From Sporosarcina sp. ANT_H38 (lineage in GTDB: Bacteria; Bacillota; Bacilli; Bacillales_A; Planococcaceae): 64,000 nt of DNA. Location: positions 62,001 through 126,000 of the forward strand of contig NZ_VOBC01000005.1 of the NCBI RefSeq assembly GCF_008369195.1, read 5' to 3'. The notes below the pieces were generated by a model, which worked only from the letters and a program-made list of their open reading frames with translations, was not told where the DNA came from and made no database searches. The translations under genes were made by a program, and so were the position numbers. Shown piece by piece: positions 37,644-45,705 of the stretch. The number at the start of each line of letters is the position of its first letter. Position 1 is the stretch's first letter.

Positions 37644-38459
37644 ATGGATTTATCAACAGTAATTGGTCTAGTACTAGGTTTTGTCGCACTTCTTGTCGGT
37701 ATGACGATGAAAGGCGTCCCAGTGGATAGCCTATTTAATGTCGCAGCTATACTAATAATAATTGTAGGAACGGTTGCAGCTGTCGTCATTGCATTTCCGA
37801 TGAATGAGTTAAAACGTGTACCTAAACTATTTGGTGTGCTTTTTAAAGAACAGAAACTTGCTTCCGATGCCGATATTATCCGTATGTTTTCAAGTTGGGC
37901 TGATATTGCACGACGTGAAGGATTATTATCGCTTGAGGCAAAAACTGACGAAATTAATGATCCGTTTTTGAAAAATGGTTTGGGTCTCGCAATTGATGGA
38001 CAAAATGCCGATTATATTCGTGATGTGTTAAGTGAAGAAGTGGAAGCTATGGAAGATAGGCATTCTGCGGGAGCACAAATATTCTCACAAGCGGGGACTT
38101 ACGCACCGACACTGGGCGTACTGGGAGCAGTGGTAGGTCTTATCGCAGCACTTGGAAATTTGAATGATATCGATGCACTTGGTCATGCGATTTCAGCAGC
38201 TTTTATTGCGACATTGCTTGGTATTTTTACTGGATATGTGCTTTGGCATCCATTTGCGAATAAATTAAAACGTAAATCGCACGAAGAGGTAAGGCAAAAG
38301 AAAATGATGATTGAAGGGGTCCTTTCGGTTCTTGAAGGGGAGGCACCACGCGTTATTGAGCAGAAACTTTCTTCATATCTGTCTGCGGAAGAACGCCGAA
38401 AGCTAGCCGTAATAAACAATGGCGATAAGGGGGCGGGAGAGTTTGTCGAAGAGACGTAA
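37644..38459 (+). CDS. motA: Flagellar motor stator protein MotA
   Basis: 271 aa with four membrane helices. MotA forms the ion channel ring around MotB and pushes on the rotor. The stretches RREGLLSLEAK, SEEVEAMEDRH, AGTYAPTLGVLGAVVGLIAAL and FIATLLGIFTGYVLWHPFAN are close to B. subtilis MotA, more than to MotP. GGAGGG precedes ATG 37644. Its end overlaps the motB start by 17 bases (coupled translation). Confidence 0.95.
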   Translation: MDLSTVIGLVLGFVALLVGMTMKGVPVDSLFNVAAILIIIVGTVAAVVIAFPMNELKRVPKLFGVLFKEQKLASDADIIRMFSSWADIARREGLLSLEAKTDEINDPFLKNGLGLAIDGQNADYIRDVLSEEVEAMEDRHSAGAQIFSQAGTYAPTLGVLGAVVGLIAALGNLNDIDALGHAISAAFIATLLGIFTGYVLWHPFANKLKRKSHEEVRQKKMMIEGVLSVLEGEAPRVIEQKLSSYLSAEERRKLAVINNGDKGAGEFVEET

Positions 38460-39201
38460 GAGAAAAAAGGATAATAACCATATAGATGAGTCCTGGCTAT
38501 TGCCATACTCCGACCTTATGACTCTTCTTCTCGCCTTATTTATCGTCCTGTTTGCCTCAAGTTCAGTAGATGAAGCTAAACTTAAACAGATGTCAGCAGT
38601 ATTCGGTGAAATATTTGATAGTGGGCAGGGCGTGATGGATAATGCAGGACCTTCAGTTGTGCCTATACCGAAAGACTCCATTGGGACTAATGAGGAAAAC
38701 TCATCCTACTTGGAAGATCAGAAATCCCTTAGTGAGATTCAGGAGCGGGTAGATGAATATATTGCTGTAAATGAATTGGAAAATCAATTCGAAACGAAAA
38801 TGACGGACGAAGGTTTGATGGTTACGATTAGGGATAGTATCCTATTTAGTCCAGGTATGGCGGATATCAAGCCTGAGTATAAAGGGATTGCAGATGATAT
38901 TGCAGAACTTCTTGTTTTTGACCCACCCCGTCATATCGTTGTCACTGGTCACACGGATAATATTCCTATTAAAAATGCTCAGTTCCAATCTAACTGGGAA
39001 CTTAGTGTGATGAGAGCTGTGAATTTCTTGAAAAGTATTGTGAAAAATGAAGAAATCAATCCACTTTTATTCAGTGCAAAAGGGTACGGTGAGTTCCAAC
39101 CACTCGAATCAAATGCAACAGCTGAGGGACGAAGTAAGAACCGTCGGGTAGAAGTACTTATCCAACCACTCGTACTAAAAGATGGAACTGCATTTGAATG
39201 A
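38443..39201 (+). CDS. motB: Flagellar motor stator protein MotB
   Basis: 252 aa. One N-terminal membrane helix with the ion-carrying Asp in LLPYSDLMTLLLALFIVLFA, a linker, and a C-terminal OmpA-like peptidoglycan-binding domain (VVTGHTDNIPI ... SNWELSVMRA ... NRRVEVLIQP). TTG 38443 gives the expected start MSKRRKRKKDN and has AAGGGGG ten bases before it; the ATG at 38419 lies further inside motA. Whether H+ or Na+ drives it cannot be told from this. A terminator follows. Confidence 0.95.
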   Translation: MSKRRKRKKDNNHIDESWLLPYSDLMTLLLALFIVLFASSSVDEAKLKQMSAVFGEIFDSGQGVMDNAGPSVVPIPKDSIGTNEENSSYLEDQKSLSEIQERVDEYIAVNELENQFETKMTDEGLMVTIRDSILFSPGMADIKPEYKGIADDIAELLVFDPPRHIVVTGHTDNIPIKNAQFQSNWELSVMRAVNFLKSIVKNEEINPLLFSAKGYGEFQPLESNATAEGRSKNRRVEVLIQPLVLKDGTAFE

Positions 39202-39212
39202 AATTCAAAAAA

Positions 39213-39250
39213 AGATTCACCGGTAAACTCATACCGGTGAATCTCTTTTT
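39213..39250. terminator. Terminator after motB
   Basis: GATTCACCGGTA pairs with TACCGGTGAATC (12 bp perfect) with A and T tracts outside; serves motB and the convergent UPF0435 gene. Confidence 0.9.
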
Positions 39251-39257
39251 AGATTAC

Positions 39258-39479
39258 TTAACTTCTTAGCGTACCGAGTTCAGCTGCAATTGCCTGCATT
39301 TCATTCGGTGTAATAGTAGTACGTTTCATGACCATTTTGTACATGTAGTGCAAGTCATCATATTTAGTGGTACTAAAATTCTCCGGGTTCATAGCGGCTG
39401 AATTAACCATACGAAGTTTTTCTGTGATTTTGTCAATCATATAAGAAATATTTTCTGGTGTCGGGTTAGATAAATCCAT
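39258..39479 (-). CDS. UPF0435/DUF1128 family protein (YfkK-like)
   Basis: 73 aa, helical. The stretches KLRMVNSAAMNPENF, YDDLHYMYKMVMKR and NEMQAIAAELGTLR are those of UPF0435, found throughout Bacillales with no known job. ATG 39479 has AGGTGG nine bases upstream; the frame to 39491 adds four residues. Confidence 0.88.
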   Translation of the reverse strand: MDLSNPTPENISYMIDKITEKLRMVNSAAMNPENFSTTKYDDLHYMYKMVMKRTTITPNEMQAIAAELGTLRS

Positions 39480-39554
39480 AGTATTGTCCACCTTTCGATA
39501 AGCTTTGGACCTATCATTTCATTATTCTCCCGGACTGTCAAATCGAATAGGAGA

Positions 39555-40913
39555 TCAGCCTCGTTTAGCGGCTTCTCTTTCCTCTTTAAGTTTTGCATTG
39601 AACCGTTTTGTTTCAAAGACGATGACCCCAGATAACCCAAGCAGCCCAATTAAGTTCGGTATTGCCATGAGTCCGTTCATCACGTCAGCGAATAACCAAA
39701 CAGCATCAAGAGTCGCTGTAGCACCTACAAAGATGACTGCGATAAATACGACACGGTAGTAGATTAGAACTTTAGGATTTGGGAATAGGTATTGGAAACA
39801 CTTCTCTCCATAATAAGCCCAACCGAAAATTGTTGATGTAGCAAAGAATATCAATCCAATTGCAACAACAATTGGTCCCGCACCACCAAGGAACTCACCG
39901 AACGCGGCAGCTGTGAGCGAGCCGGCTTCAATGCTCTTGTCTTTCCACATGCCAGACATGACGATTGTCACACCGGTGATTGAACAGATAACTAGAGTGT
40001 CGAATAATACTTGTGTCATAGAAACGAGTGCTTGACGACCTGGTAAGTCAGTTCTGGCCGCAGCAGCAGCAATCGGAGCAGATCCAAGACCTGCTTCATT
40101 AGAAAAGAGACCACGTGCTACCCCGAAACGGATCGCCGCACCGATTGCTCCCCCAACAGCCGCTTCACCGGTAAATGCAAATTTGAATATAGTTGCAAAA
40201 GCCTCTGGAATAAGGTTGATGTTCATAATCATTACTATTAAACCGGCGATTAAATAAAAACCCGCCATTACAGGAACGAAAAATGATGTAACTTTACCAA
40301 TCGTTTTTATCCCGCCAATAATAACCATTCCGCCTAGAACAACAAGAACGATTCCTGTAATCCAATGTGGGACACTAAACGTTGAGTTCAAGACATCGGC
40401 AACTGCTTTCGATTGTGTTCCGTTACCAATACCAAACGCTGCGATTGCACCGAAGATGGCGAACAAAACGCCGAGCCATTTCATTTTTAGACCGTGTTCA
40501 AGATAGTACATTGGCCCTCCAGCCATTTGTCCATTAGCATCCTTGACGCGATATTTAACTGCGAGAATTGCTTCTCCATATTTTGTAGCCATCCCGAAGA
40601 ATCCGGCCATCCACATCCAGAACACTGCTCCTGGTCCGCCGAAATAAATGGCTGTCGCAACTCCGACTATATTCCCTACACCGACTGTGGCGGCCATTGC
40701 TGTCATCAGTGCCTGGAAGTGGGAAATATCGCCTTCTGATGTTTTATCCTGATTTTTAGAGAAAACGAGTTTTAATGCATAAGGTAACATACGTACTTGA
40801 ATAAGTCCTAGTCTTACTGTTAAAAAGATACCCGTTCCGACAAGAAGGATAAGCAAAGGCGGTCCCCAAATAAATCCGCTAGCCTTATCTAAAAAAGCTG
40901 TTAATCCATCCAT
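39555..40913 (-). CDS. Sodium:alanine/glycine symporter (AGCS family)
   Basis: 452 aa with about eleven helices. Imports alanine or glycine with Na+. Family blocks: WGPPLLILLVGTGIFLTVRL at the start, MAATVGVGNIVGVATA, the GGPGAVFWMWMAGFFGMATKY signature, and FSNEAGLGSAPIAAAAA. A GGGGGTAATGGTATGG start region gives a moderate ribosome site. Single gene. It is AlsT-like but the exact substrate is open. Confidence 0.95.
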   Translation of the reverse strand: MDGLTAFLDKASGFIWGPPLLILLVGTGIFLTVRLGLIQVRMLPYALKLVFSKNQDKTSEGDISHFQALMTAMAATVGVGNIVGVATAIYFGGPGAVFWMWMAGFFGMATKYGEAILAVKYRVKDANGQMAGGPMYYLEHGLKMKWLGVLFAIFGAIAAFGIGNGTQSKAVADVLNSTFSVPHWITGIVLVVLGGMVIIGGIKTIGKVTSFFVPVMAGFYLIAGLIVMIMNINLIPEAFATIFKFAFTGEAAVGGAIGAAIRFGVARGLFSNEAGLGSAPIAAAAARTDLPGRQALVSMTQVLFDTLVICSITGVTIVMSGMWKDKSIEAGSLTAAAFGEFLGGAGPIVVAIGLIFFATSTIFGWAYYGEKCFQYLFPNPKVLIYYRVVFIAVIFVGATATLDAVWLFADVMNGLMAIPNLIGLLGLSGVIVFETKRFNAKLKEEREAAKRG

Positions 40914-41137
40914 ACCATTACCCCCAATTATGTTGTTATACGTGCAACCTTAAACACCCCTAATTTGAATAAACCTCACATCCTCTCAGTCTCTCTATTT
41001 CGCCATCCTTATTGTTAATATTCCGAAATTTCACAGCTTTCGTCAAGCTTTATTTTAAAAGTCTGACATATAGTTTGACTTTCCTACTTCTGGGGTATAA
41101 TTCTCTATACGAAAGAGATTGAATTGGAGGGCTTTTT

Positions 41138-41518
41138 ATGAGTAATAGCAAATTTGGTACATTTATTATTGTGGGTGCACTTACAGGTGCGGTTGTAAGT
41201 ATGTTTGATCGGAGTACTCGAAAACATATAGTAAGGAAATCAACTACTTGTATAAGGGAAACGAAGTATTATGTGAAAAATCCCGATGTGCTCAAATGGA
41301 AATTAGATGAAAAGAAAGAAAAGTATAAGTCTGTCTTCGAGCAGCTATCAGGTGATGTATCATACATTAAAGCTCAGGTAGAGGAGTTAAAAACACTCAC
41401 GCCGCAAGTGAAAGGTCTAGTCATGGATACGAAGGATACATTTGTTGAGTCAAAAGATGAATACAAGTCAATTGTAAGTGAAACGCCTTTACAGGTGAAA
41501 ACTGACTTGGAAAAGTAA
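41138..41518 (+). CDS. YtxH-like small envelope protein
   Basis: 126 aa. An N-terminal hydrophobic segment (FIIVGALTGAVVSMFDRSTR) is followed by a long charged helical tail, the layout of YtxH-domain general-stress proteins. GGAGGGC precedes ATG 41138; TTGACT/TATAAT (spacer 15) lies at 41075-41101. The BrkB-type membrane protein gene follows after 26 bases, so the two are likely one operon. Function unknown. Confidence 0.7.
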   Translation: MSNSKFGTFIIVGALTGAVVSMFDRSTRKHIVRKSTTCIRETKYYVKNPDVLKWKLDEKKEKYKSVFEQLSGDVSYIKAQVEELKTLTPQVKGLVMDTKDTFVESKDEYKSIVSETPLQVKTDLEK

Positions 41519-41544
41519 ACAGTATTGAAAGGGGTGACGAAAGT

Positions 41545-42534
41545 TTGAAGAATAATGAACGATCAGCACCTATGCCAATTCAAGAAGACAAATCTAAGAA
41601 GAAAGTAGATGGCTTTATGGCAGATTCTGCAGCCATGAAGTTTTTCGATGATGTAAAAGAAGGCGGGCTTGAGGAATTTGACGTCACGACAACAAACGGT
41701 TTTTTGAAAGAACTTCTTGTCCGGATAAAGAAAGTCGATATAACGGGTCTTGGCTCGCAACTCGCCTTCTTTTTCCTTTTGTCTCTTTTTCCTCTATTAA
41801 TCTTTATAATGACGTTGCTACCTTACTTAAACTTTAACCAAGCTGAAGTATTCTTATTGATACGAGATTATGCACCTGAGAGCGTTGCTATGCTAATCGA
41901 GGACACATTAAACGAAATCTTGAAAAACCGTAATGGTGGCTTACTATCAATTGGTGCACTTGCAACGGTGTGGTCAGCATCTAAAGGCATGAATGCACTT
42001 ACGAAAGCTTTGAATCGATCTTATTTTACGGAAGAATCACGTTCGTTCATCATAGCCCGCGGTATGTCGGTTGTCTTTACTGTCATGCTAATTGCTGTAC
42101 TGGTAGTGGCATTAGTATTACCGGTGTTCGGACAACAAATTGGAGTTCTTGCATTCTCTTACATGGGGTTGGAGGAAGGTTTCCTTACTTTATGGAATGG
42201 TTTACGTTGGATAGTACCGCCCGTACTTATTTTCTTTGTATTTTCACTTATCTATTGGCTAGTACCTAATTTGAAAATCCGATTTAAAAGTGTATTACCT
42301 GGGGCACTATTTGCGACAGTTGGTTGGATTATAACATCTCTTGGATTCTCCTTCTATGTTGGTAGCTATGGTAATTATTCGAGTACTTATGGAAGTATTG
42401 GAGCAATTATTGTATTAATGATGTGGCTATACTTCTCTGCGATTATTCTGATGCTTGGTGGTCAGCTTAATGCCGTCACGTTGGAGAGAACTCAGTTGAT
42501 GAAAGCTAAAGCAAAAAGCAATGCAGTCATGTAA
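41545..42534 (+). CDS. YihY/BrkB family membrane protein
   Basis: 329 aa with six hydrophobic helices after a polar 75-residue N-terminus. Family stretches: GSQLAFFFLLSLFPLLIFIM, ATVWSASKGMNALTKALNRSY, LPGALFATVGWIITSLGFSFYV and the GSYGNYSSTYGSIGAIIVLM region. These proteins were once called RNase BN; their role is unsettled, possibly transport. TTG 41545 follows AAAGGGGTG by eight bases. The 3' end overlaps a terminator hairpin. Confidence 0.9.
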   Translation: MKNNERSAPMPIQEDKSKKKVDGFMADSAAMKFFDDVKEGGLEEFDVTTTNGFLKELLVRIKKVDITGLGSQLAFFFLLSLFPLLIFIMTLLPYLNFNQAEVFLLIRDYAPESVAMLIEDTLNEILKNRNGGLLSIGALATVWSASKGMNALTKALNRSYFTEESRSFIIARGMSVVFTVMLIAVLVVALVLPVFGQQIGVLAFSYMGLEEGFLTLWNGLRWIVPPVLIFFVFSLIYWLVPNLKIRFKSVLPGALFATVGWIITSLGFSFYVGSYGNYSSTYGSIGAIIVLMMWLYFSAIILMLGGQLNAVTLERTQLMKAKAKSNAVM

Positions 42535-42552
42535 CATGATGCATTGCTTTTG
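42512..42552 (+). terminator. Terminator overlapping the 3' end of the BrkB-type gene
   Basis: AAAAGCAATGCA pairs with TGCATTGCTTTT, with TCATG/CATGA inside, and continues into TTGTTC. It lies across the stop codon. Confidence 0.85.
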
Positions 42553-42559
42553 TTCTATA

Positions 42560-42739
42560 AAAAGGCGCCTTTGCTGGTTATTACTGGGCGTCTATTTCAT
42601 CAATACAGTTTGTAAGGAAGTTATTGACGATTATACCGAACAGCTTCAAATTTCAACTGATTTAGGTTTGCGAGTAGGTCATAAAACCGAAGAGTCTTTT
42701 TTCTTTGGCTATAATACGTATATTGCGATGTATGATTAA
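42560..42739 (+). pseudogene. Remnant of an IS1182-family transposase
   Basis: The last forty residues of this frame (STDLGLRVGHKTEESFFFGY and NTYIAMYD) match the conserved ARVGHKTxDxSFFGYKTHIAM segment that I know from IS1182-type transposases. Only this fragment remains, without the catalytic parts or the ends, and a stop follows at once. It abuts the damaged end of element D. Confidence 0.65.
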
Positions 42740-42864
42740 TTATAGCGCATGGAGACTGAAACAGTGCTCGGGGATACAGATTACTCCACTACCCCCTTGT
42801 ATAGTTGCGCTTTTGGATTACTTTGGATTGAATGACTTCTATTACGATTACCGAGATGGCTGGA

Positions 42865-42899
42865 TGTGTAGGGATGCGACTTTGTCGCATCCCTACACA
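42865..42899. repeat. Type 1 hairpin cassette in copy D
   Basis: The 16-bp perfect stem TGTGTAGGGATGCGAC with a TTT loop, followed by a T run on the plus strand; same as in copy C. Confidence 0.85.
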
Positions 42900-43279
42900 T
42901 TTTTTTCGTTAATCGTATGGTTGTCCTTCATCCGTCGTGCTCCAAAAGCATAAGTACACAGAGTGCTGAAGCTTTTTGAGACGAAAGAATAGCTGGCTTC
43001 TTACCTAGAGAAAAGCCGCCAAAGATGCAATTTTGGCGGCTGATACTTTCTCTATGGTTTTTCTTATTTATATTAAAGAAGTGTCAATATCTATATGGCA
43101 TCACATGATTAGATGCATAATCTTTGCTAAAAGAAAGCAAGGAACACATTGTACAACGTACAAGAGTGCCCGAAATTGCATCTTCGGGCACTTACACTCT
43201 TCATAGAATGTCATCTATTTTTCACTTGAACATTGTAGGAACCCGACAGGCAACTATTCACAACAGGAATGCTGAAAAA

Positions 43280-43318
43280 AGTGTGGCTAGAAGTGACTCC
43301 GTCACTTCTAGCCACACT
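43280..43318. repeat. Type 2 hairpin cassette in copy D, loop inverted relative to copy B
   Basis: The stem AGTGTGGCTAGAAGTGAC with a TCC loop, preceded by six A. Copy D is reversed relative to copy B, yet the loop reads TCC on the plus strand in both, so the hairpin is flipped inside the element. Confidence 0.85.
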
Positions 43319-43469
43319 AGGCCCCCCTCAGAAAATCTGTCATGAATAGTTAGCTGAAAGCGGTCCGAAAATAGTCCAGTAAAAATGGAGGTTATTAAGC
43401 CCTACTCACTAGATTTTCATGTGAATAAATGATTATTTAACAGACGTGATAGTTAATAATATTAATGGC

Positions 43470-45374
43470 TTATTCAATGCGATTAAGCATCCTGAGACCG
43501 TTTAAAATGACAAGGATAGTGCTACCTTCGTGGCCAATAACGCCAAGTGGCAGATCAACGACTTGCAGGAAGTTTGAAACAATCAAAACCATGATGACTG
43601 AAATGGAGAAGAAGACATTTTGTTTTACAATTCGTTGCATTTTACGAGATAGCTTGATGGCGTAAGAGATACGTCTCAAGTCATTTTGCATTAGAACGAT
43701 ATCTGCGGTTTCAAGTGCAACATCGGTACCTTCGCCCATTGCGATACCTGATGTTGCAGTAGCAAGTGCAGGTGCATCGTTGATCCCATCTCCGACCATT
43801 CCTACATTTTTGTACTCAACAAGGAGATGTTTCAAGTGATTAACTTTCATTTCAGGCAGACATTCTGCAACGAATGAATCGAGCCCGGCTTCTTTTGCTA
43901 TAGCTGCAGCCGTTTTTTCATTATCACCTGTTAGCATGATTGTTAAAATACCTGCTTGCTTTAACTGACTTATTGCCTCGACAGCTTCAGAGCGCAATGT
44001 ATCTCTTAGTGCCGCGGCAGCAATAATTCCCTTATCGTCTTTCATGAAGATTATTGTTTTACCTTCATCAGCTAGGGATAGGGCGATGCCTTGCTGAAAC
44101 GCTTCTGCCAATTCTTTTCCGACAAAACGGGGGTTTCCTACGAGTAGTTCTCGTTTATTTACTAATGCTCGGATACCGTGCCCGGGTACATCTTCAATCT
44201 GAAGATTGCGTTCTAAAGTGATACCTTTTTCGAGCGCGTAATTAGTAATCGCAATAGCAAGCGGGTGATTCGATTCAGACTCGATACTTGCAAGTACCGC
44301 TAGCGTTTCAGTTGGGTCTGTGTCTTCTCGTACATAGAAGTCTGTCACAACGGGTTTACCATTCGTTAGTGTACCAGTTTTATCAAATGCAATTGCTTTG
44401 AGTGAACCCAAATGTTCTAGATGAACACCGCCTTTGAATAAAACACCTTTTCTTGCTCCGTTAGAGGCTGCGGCGAGTGTCGCTGGCATAATAGATGCGA
44501 CTAATGCGCATGGGGAGGCAACGACGAGCAGGACAATAGCACGATAGATTGTAGTCGTCCAATCCCAACCGAAAAAATAATGAGGTAGAACCATCATAAT
44601 AAGCACCATGATGATAACGGCTTTTACATAAGTTCCTTCAAAACGTTCGATAAATTGCTGTGAAGGTGATTTCTCACTCTGTGCACTTTGAACAAGTGTA
44701 ATAATTTTTTGGAAAAGTGTTTCAGAACTAGGCTTTGTCATTCTTATTTTGATAGAACCGCTCAAATTGACTGTCCCGGCGAATAGTTCGTCACCAATTG
44801 CTTTTGTGACAGGAAGTGATTCGCCATTAATGGCAGACATATCGATGGAGGTAGTACCAAAAGTGATACTTCCGTCGACAGGGACCCTTTCGCCTGGTTT
44901 GACGAGTAGAATGGATCCAATCCTTAGGGAAGTAGTTGACACTTTGATAGTAGTCCCATCAGCTTGAATAAGCCACGCCTCTTCAGGCTGTAATTCCATA
45001 AGTGCTGAAATTTCCTTATGGCTTTTATTTAATGTATAGGTTTCAAGCGCACCACTGAGTGCAAAGATGAAAATTAGGACTGACCCTTCCGCCCAGTACC
45101 CTATTAATGCTGAGCCGATTGCCGCGAAAACCATTAGCATTTCAACATTCAGTTCTTTGTTATTAATTGTTTCTTCAATACCTTCCTTCGCTTTAGCGAA
45201 CCCACCTATTAAAAAGGCGCTGATATAAAGGGGAGCAGAAAGGGTATCCAATCCGTTCTTACCAGCCATCCAAGCTGTAAGAATTAGTGTGCCTGACAGA
45301 ATCACAGCAATCAATTCAAGATATACTGGCCAATCTATAGACGTTTTAGGCTGTTGTTCAGTGAGAGTAGTCAT
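43470..45374 (-). CDS. pfeT: P1B-4-type heavy-metal ATPase, PfeT/FrvA-like ferrous iron exporter
   Basis: 634 aa with no N-terminal metal-binding domain. Sub-type marks of P1B-4 pumps are the SPC motif in helix 6 (VASPCALVAS) and HEGST (His615) in helix 8. The phosphorylated Asp is in FDKTGT near residue 330; the phosphatase loop SAINGESLPV and hinge GDGINDAPAL are present. B. subtilis PfeT of this type exports Fe(II) under PerR/Fur control; cobalt or zinc is the alternative. Two Fur/PerR-like boxes and a hairpin lie in the 331-bp upstream gap, supporting iron. GGAGG precedes ATG 45374. Confidence 0.88.
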   Translation of the reverse strand: MTTLTEQQPKTSIDWPVYLELIAVILSGTLILTAWMAGKNGLDTLSAPLYISAFLIGGFAKAKEGIEETINNKELNVEMLMVFAAIGSALIGYWAEGSVLIFIFALSGALETYTLNKSHKEISALMELQPEEAWLIQADGTTIKVSTTSLRIGSILLVKPGERVPVDGSITFGTTSIDMSAINGESLPVTKAIGDELFAGTVNLSGSIKIRMTKPSSETLFQKIITLVQSAQSEKSPSQQFIERFEGTYVKAVIIMVLIMMVLPHYFFGWDWTTTIYRAIVLLVVASPCALVASIMPATLAAASNGARKGVLFKGGVHLEHLGSLKAIAFDKTGTLTNGKPVVTDFYVREDTDPTETLAVLASIESESNHPLAIAITNYALEKGITLERNLQIEDVPGHGIRALVNKRELLVGNPRFVGKELAEAFQQGIALSLADEGKTIIFMKDDKGIIAAAALRDTLRSEAVEAISQLKQAGILTIMLTGDNEKTAAAIAKEAGLDSFVAECLPEMKVNHLKHLLVEYKNVGMVGDGINDAPALATATSGIAMGEGTDVALETADIVLMQNDLRRISYAIKLSRKMQRIVKQNVFFSISVIMVLIVSNFLQVVDLPLGVIGHEGSTILVILNGLRMLNRIE

Positions 45375-45390
45375 AGTTTTTTCCTCCTAA

Positions 45391-45407
45391 TTGATAATGA
45401 TAGTCAA
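45391..45407. promoter_or_regulatory. Fur/PerR-like box 1 upstream of pfeT
   Basis: TTGATAATGATAGTCAA keeps the TGATAAT-N-AT half and the TCA end of the Fur consensus. It is only 17 bases before the ATG. Confidence 0.5.
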
Positions 45408-45433
45408 TTTCAAATGGTTCGTTAAAGTATGAA

Positions 45434-45461
45434 AGTCGGTTCCCATTGTTGGGAACCGACT
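45434..45461. promoter_or_regulatory. Perfect 12-bp hairpin in the pfeT leader
   Basis: AGTCGGTTCCCA pairs exactly with TGGGAACCGACT around TTGT. On the pfeT strand no strong T run follows, so it may be a leader structure or weak attenuator, or only a terminator for transcripts from the other side. Confidence 0.5.
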
Positions 45462-45490
45462 AAATTCAATAGATGATAATTTATATCAGT

Positions 45491-45505
45491 TAATAATAAT
45501 TATCG
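45491..45505. promoter_or_regulatory. Fur/PerR-like box 2 upstream of pfeT
   Basis: TAATAATAATTATCG agrees with the 15-base Fur consensus (TGATAAT-N-ATTATCA) at all but two positions. Confidence 0.55.
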
Positions 45506-45658
45506 TTAATAATTTATAGTATATCCAAACGGAAAAGAAATAGATACTACTTTGTATTGAAGGTTGGGGGTTGAGGGAGTTAGAAGTGAGTGAGGTTTGT
45601 CGTAGAGTGCCCACTAGTTCACTTTACTTCACAAAATATGGATCTACTGATTATAAAA

Positions 45659-45700
45659 AAGCAGCTTATGCCGGGAATTAACCCGACATAAGCTGCTTTA
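45659..45700 (-). terminator. Terminator after the fumarase gene
   Basis: AAGCAGCTTATG(T/C)CGGG pairs across a short AATTAA loop; A/T tracts lie on both sides. It follows the fumarase stop by a few bases. Confidence 0.9.
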
Positions 45701-45705
45701 ATCAA

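Larger units (their letters stand above)
42790..43448 (-). mobile_element. MITE-like element, copy D (about 660 bp, one end lost)
   Basis: Same family, reverse orientation. The right end holds the inverted repeat (ATTTAACAGACGTG); the left end is eroded, with homology starting near the TTGTATAGTTGCGC motif shared by all copies. Both constant hairpins are present, and both variable slots are filled: type 1 at 42865-42899 and type 2 at 43280-43318. It fills the gap between two convergent genes beside an IS remnant. Confidence 0.72.

Noticed and set aside
42705..42953. 82-aa open frame inside element D
   Set aside because: It runs through the palindromic cassette; translation of a hairpin is not credible and copies A-C do not keep the frame.
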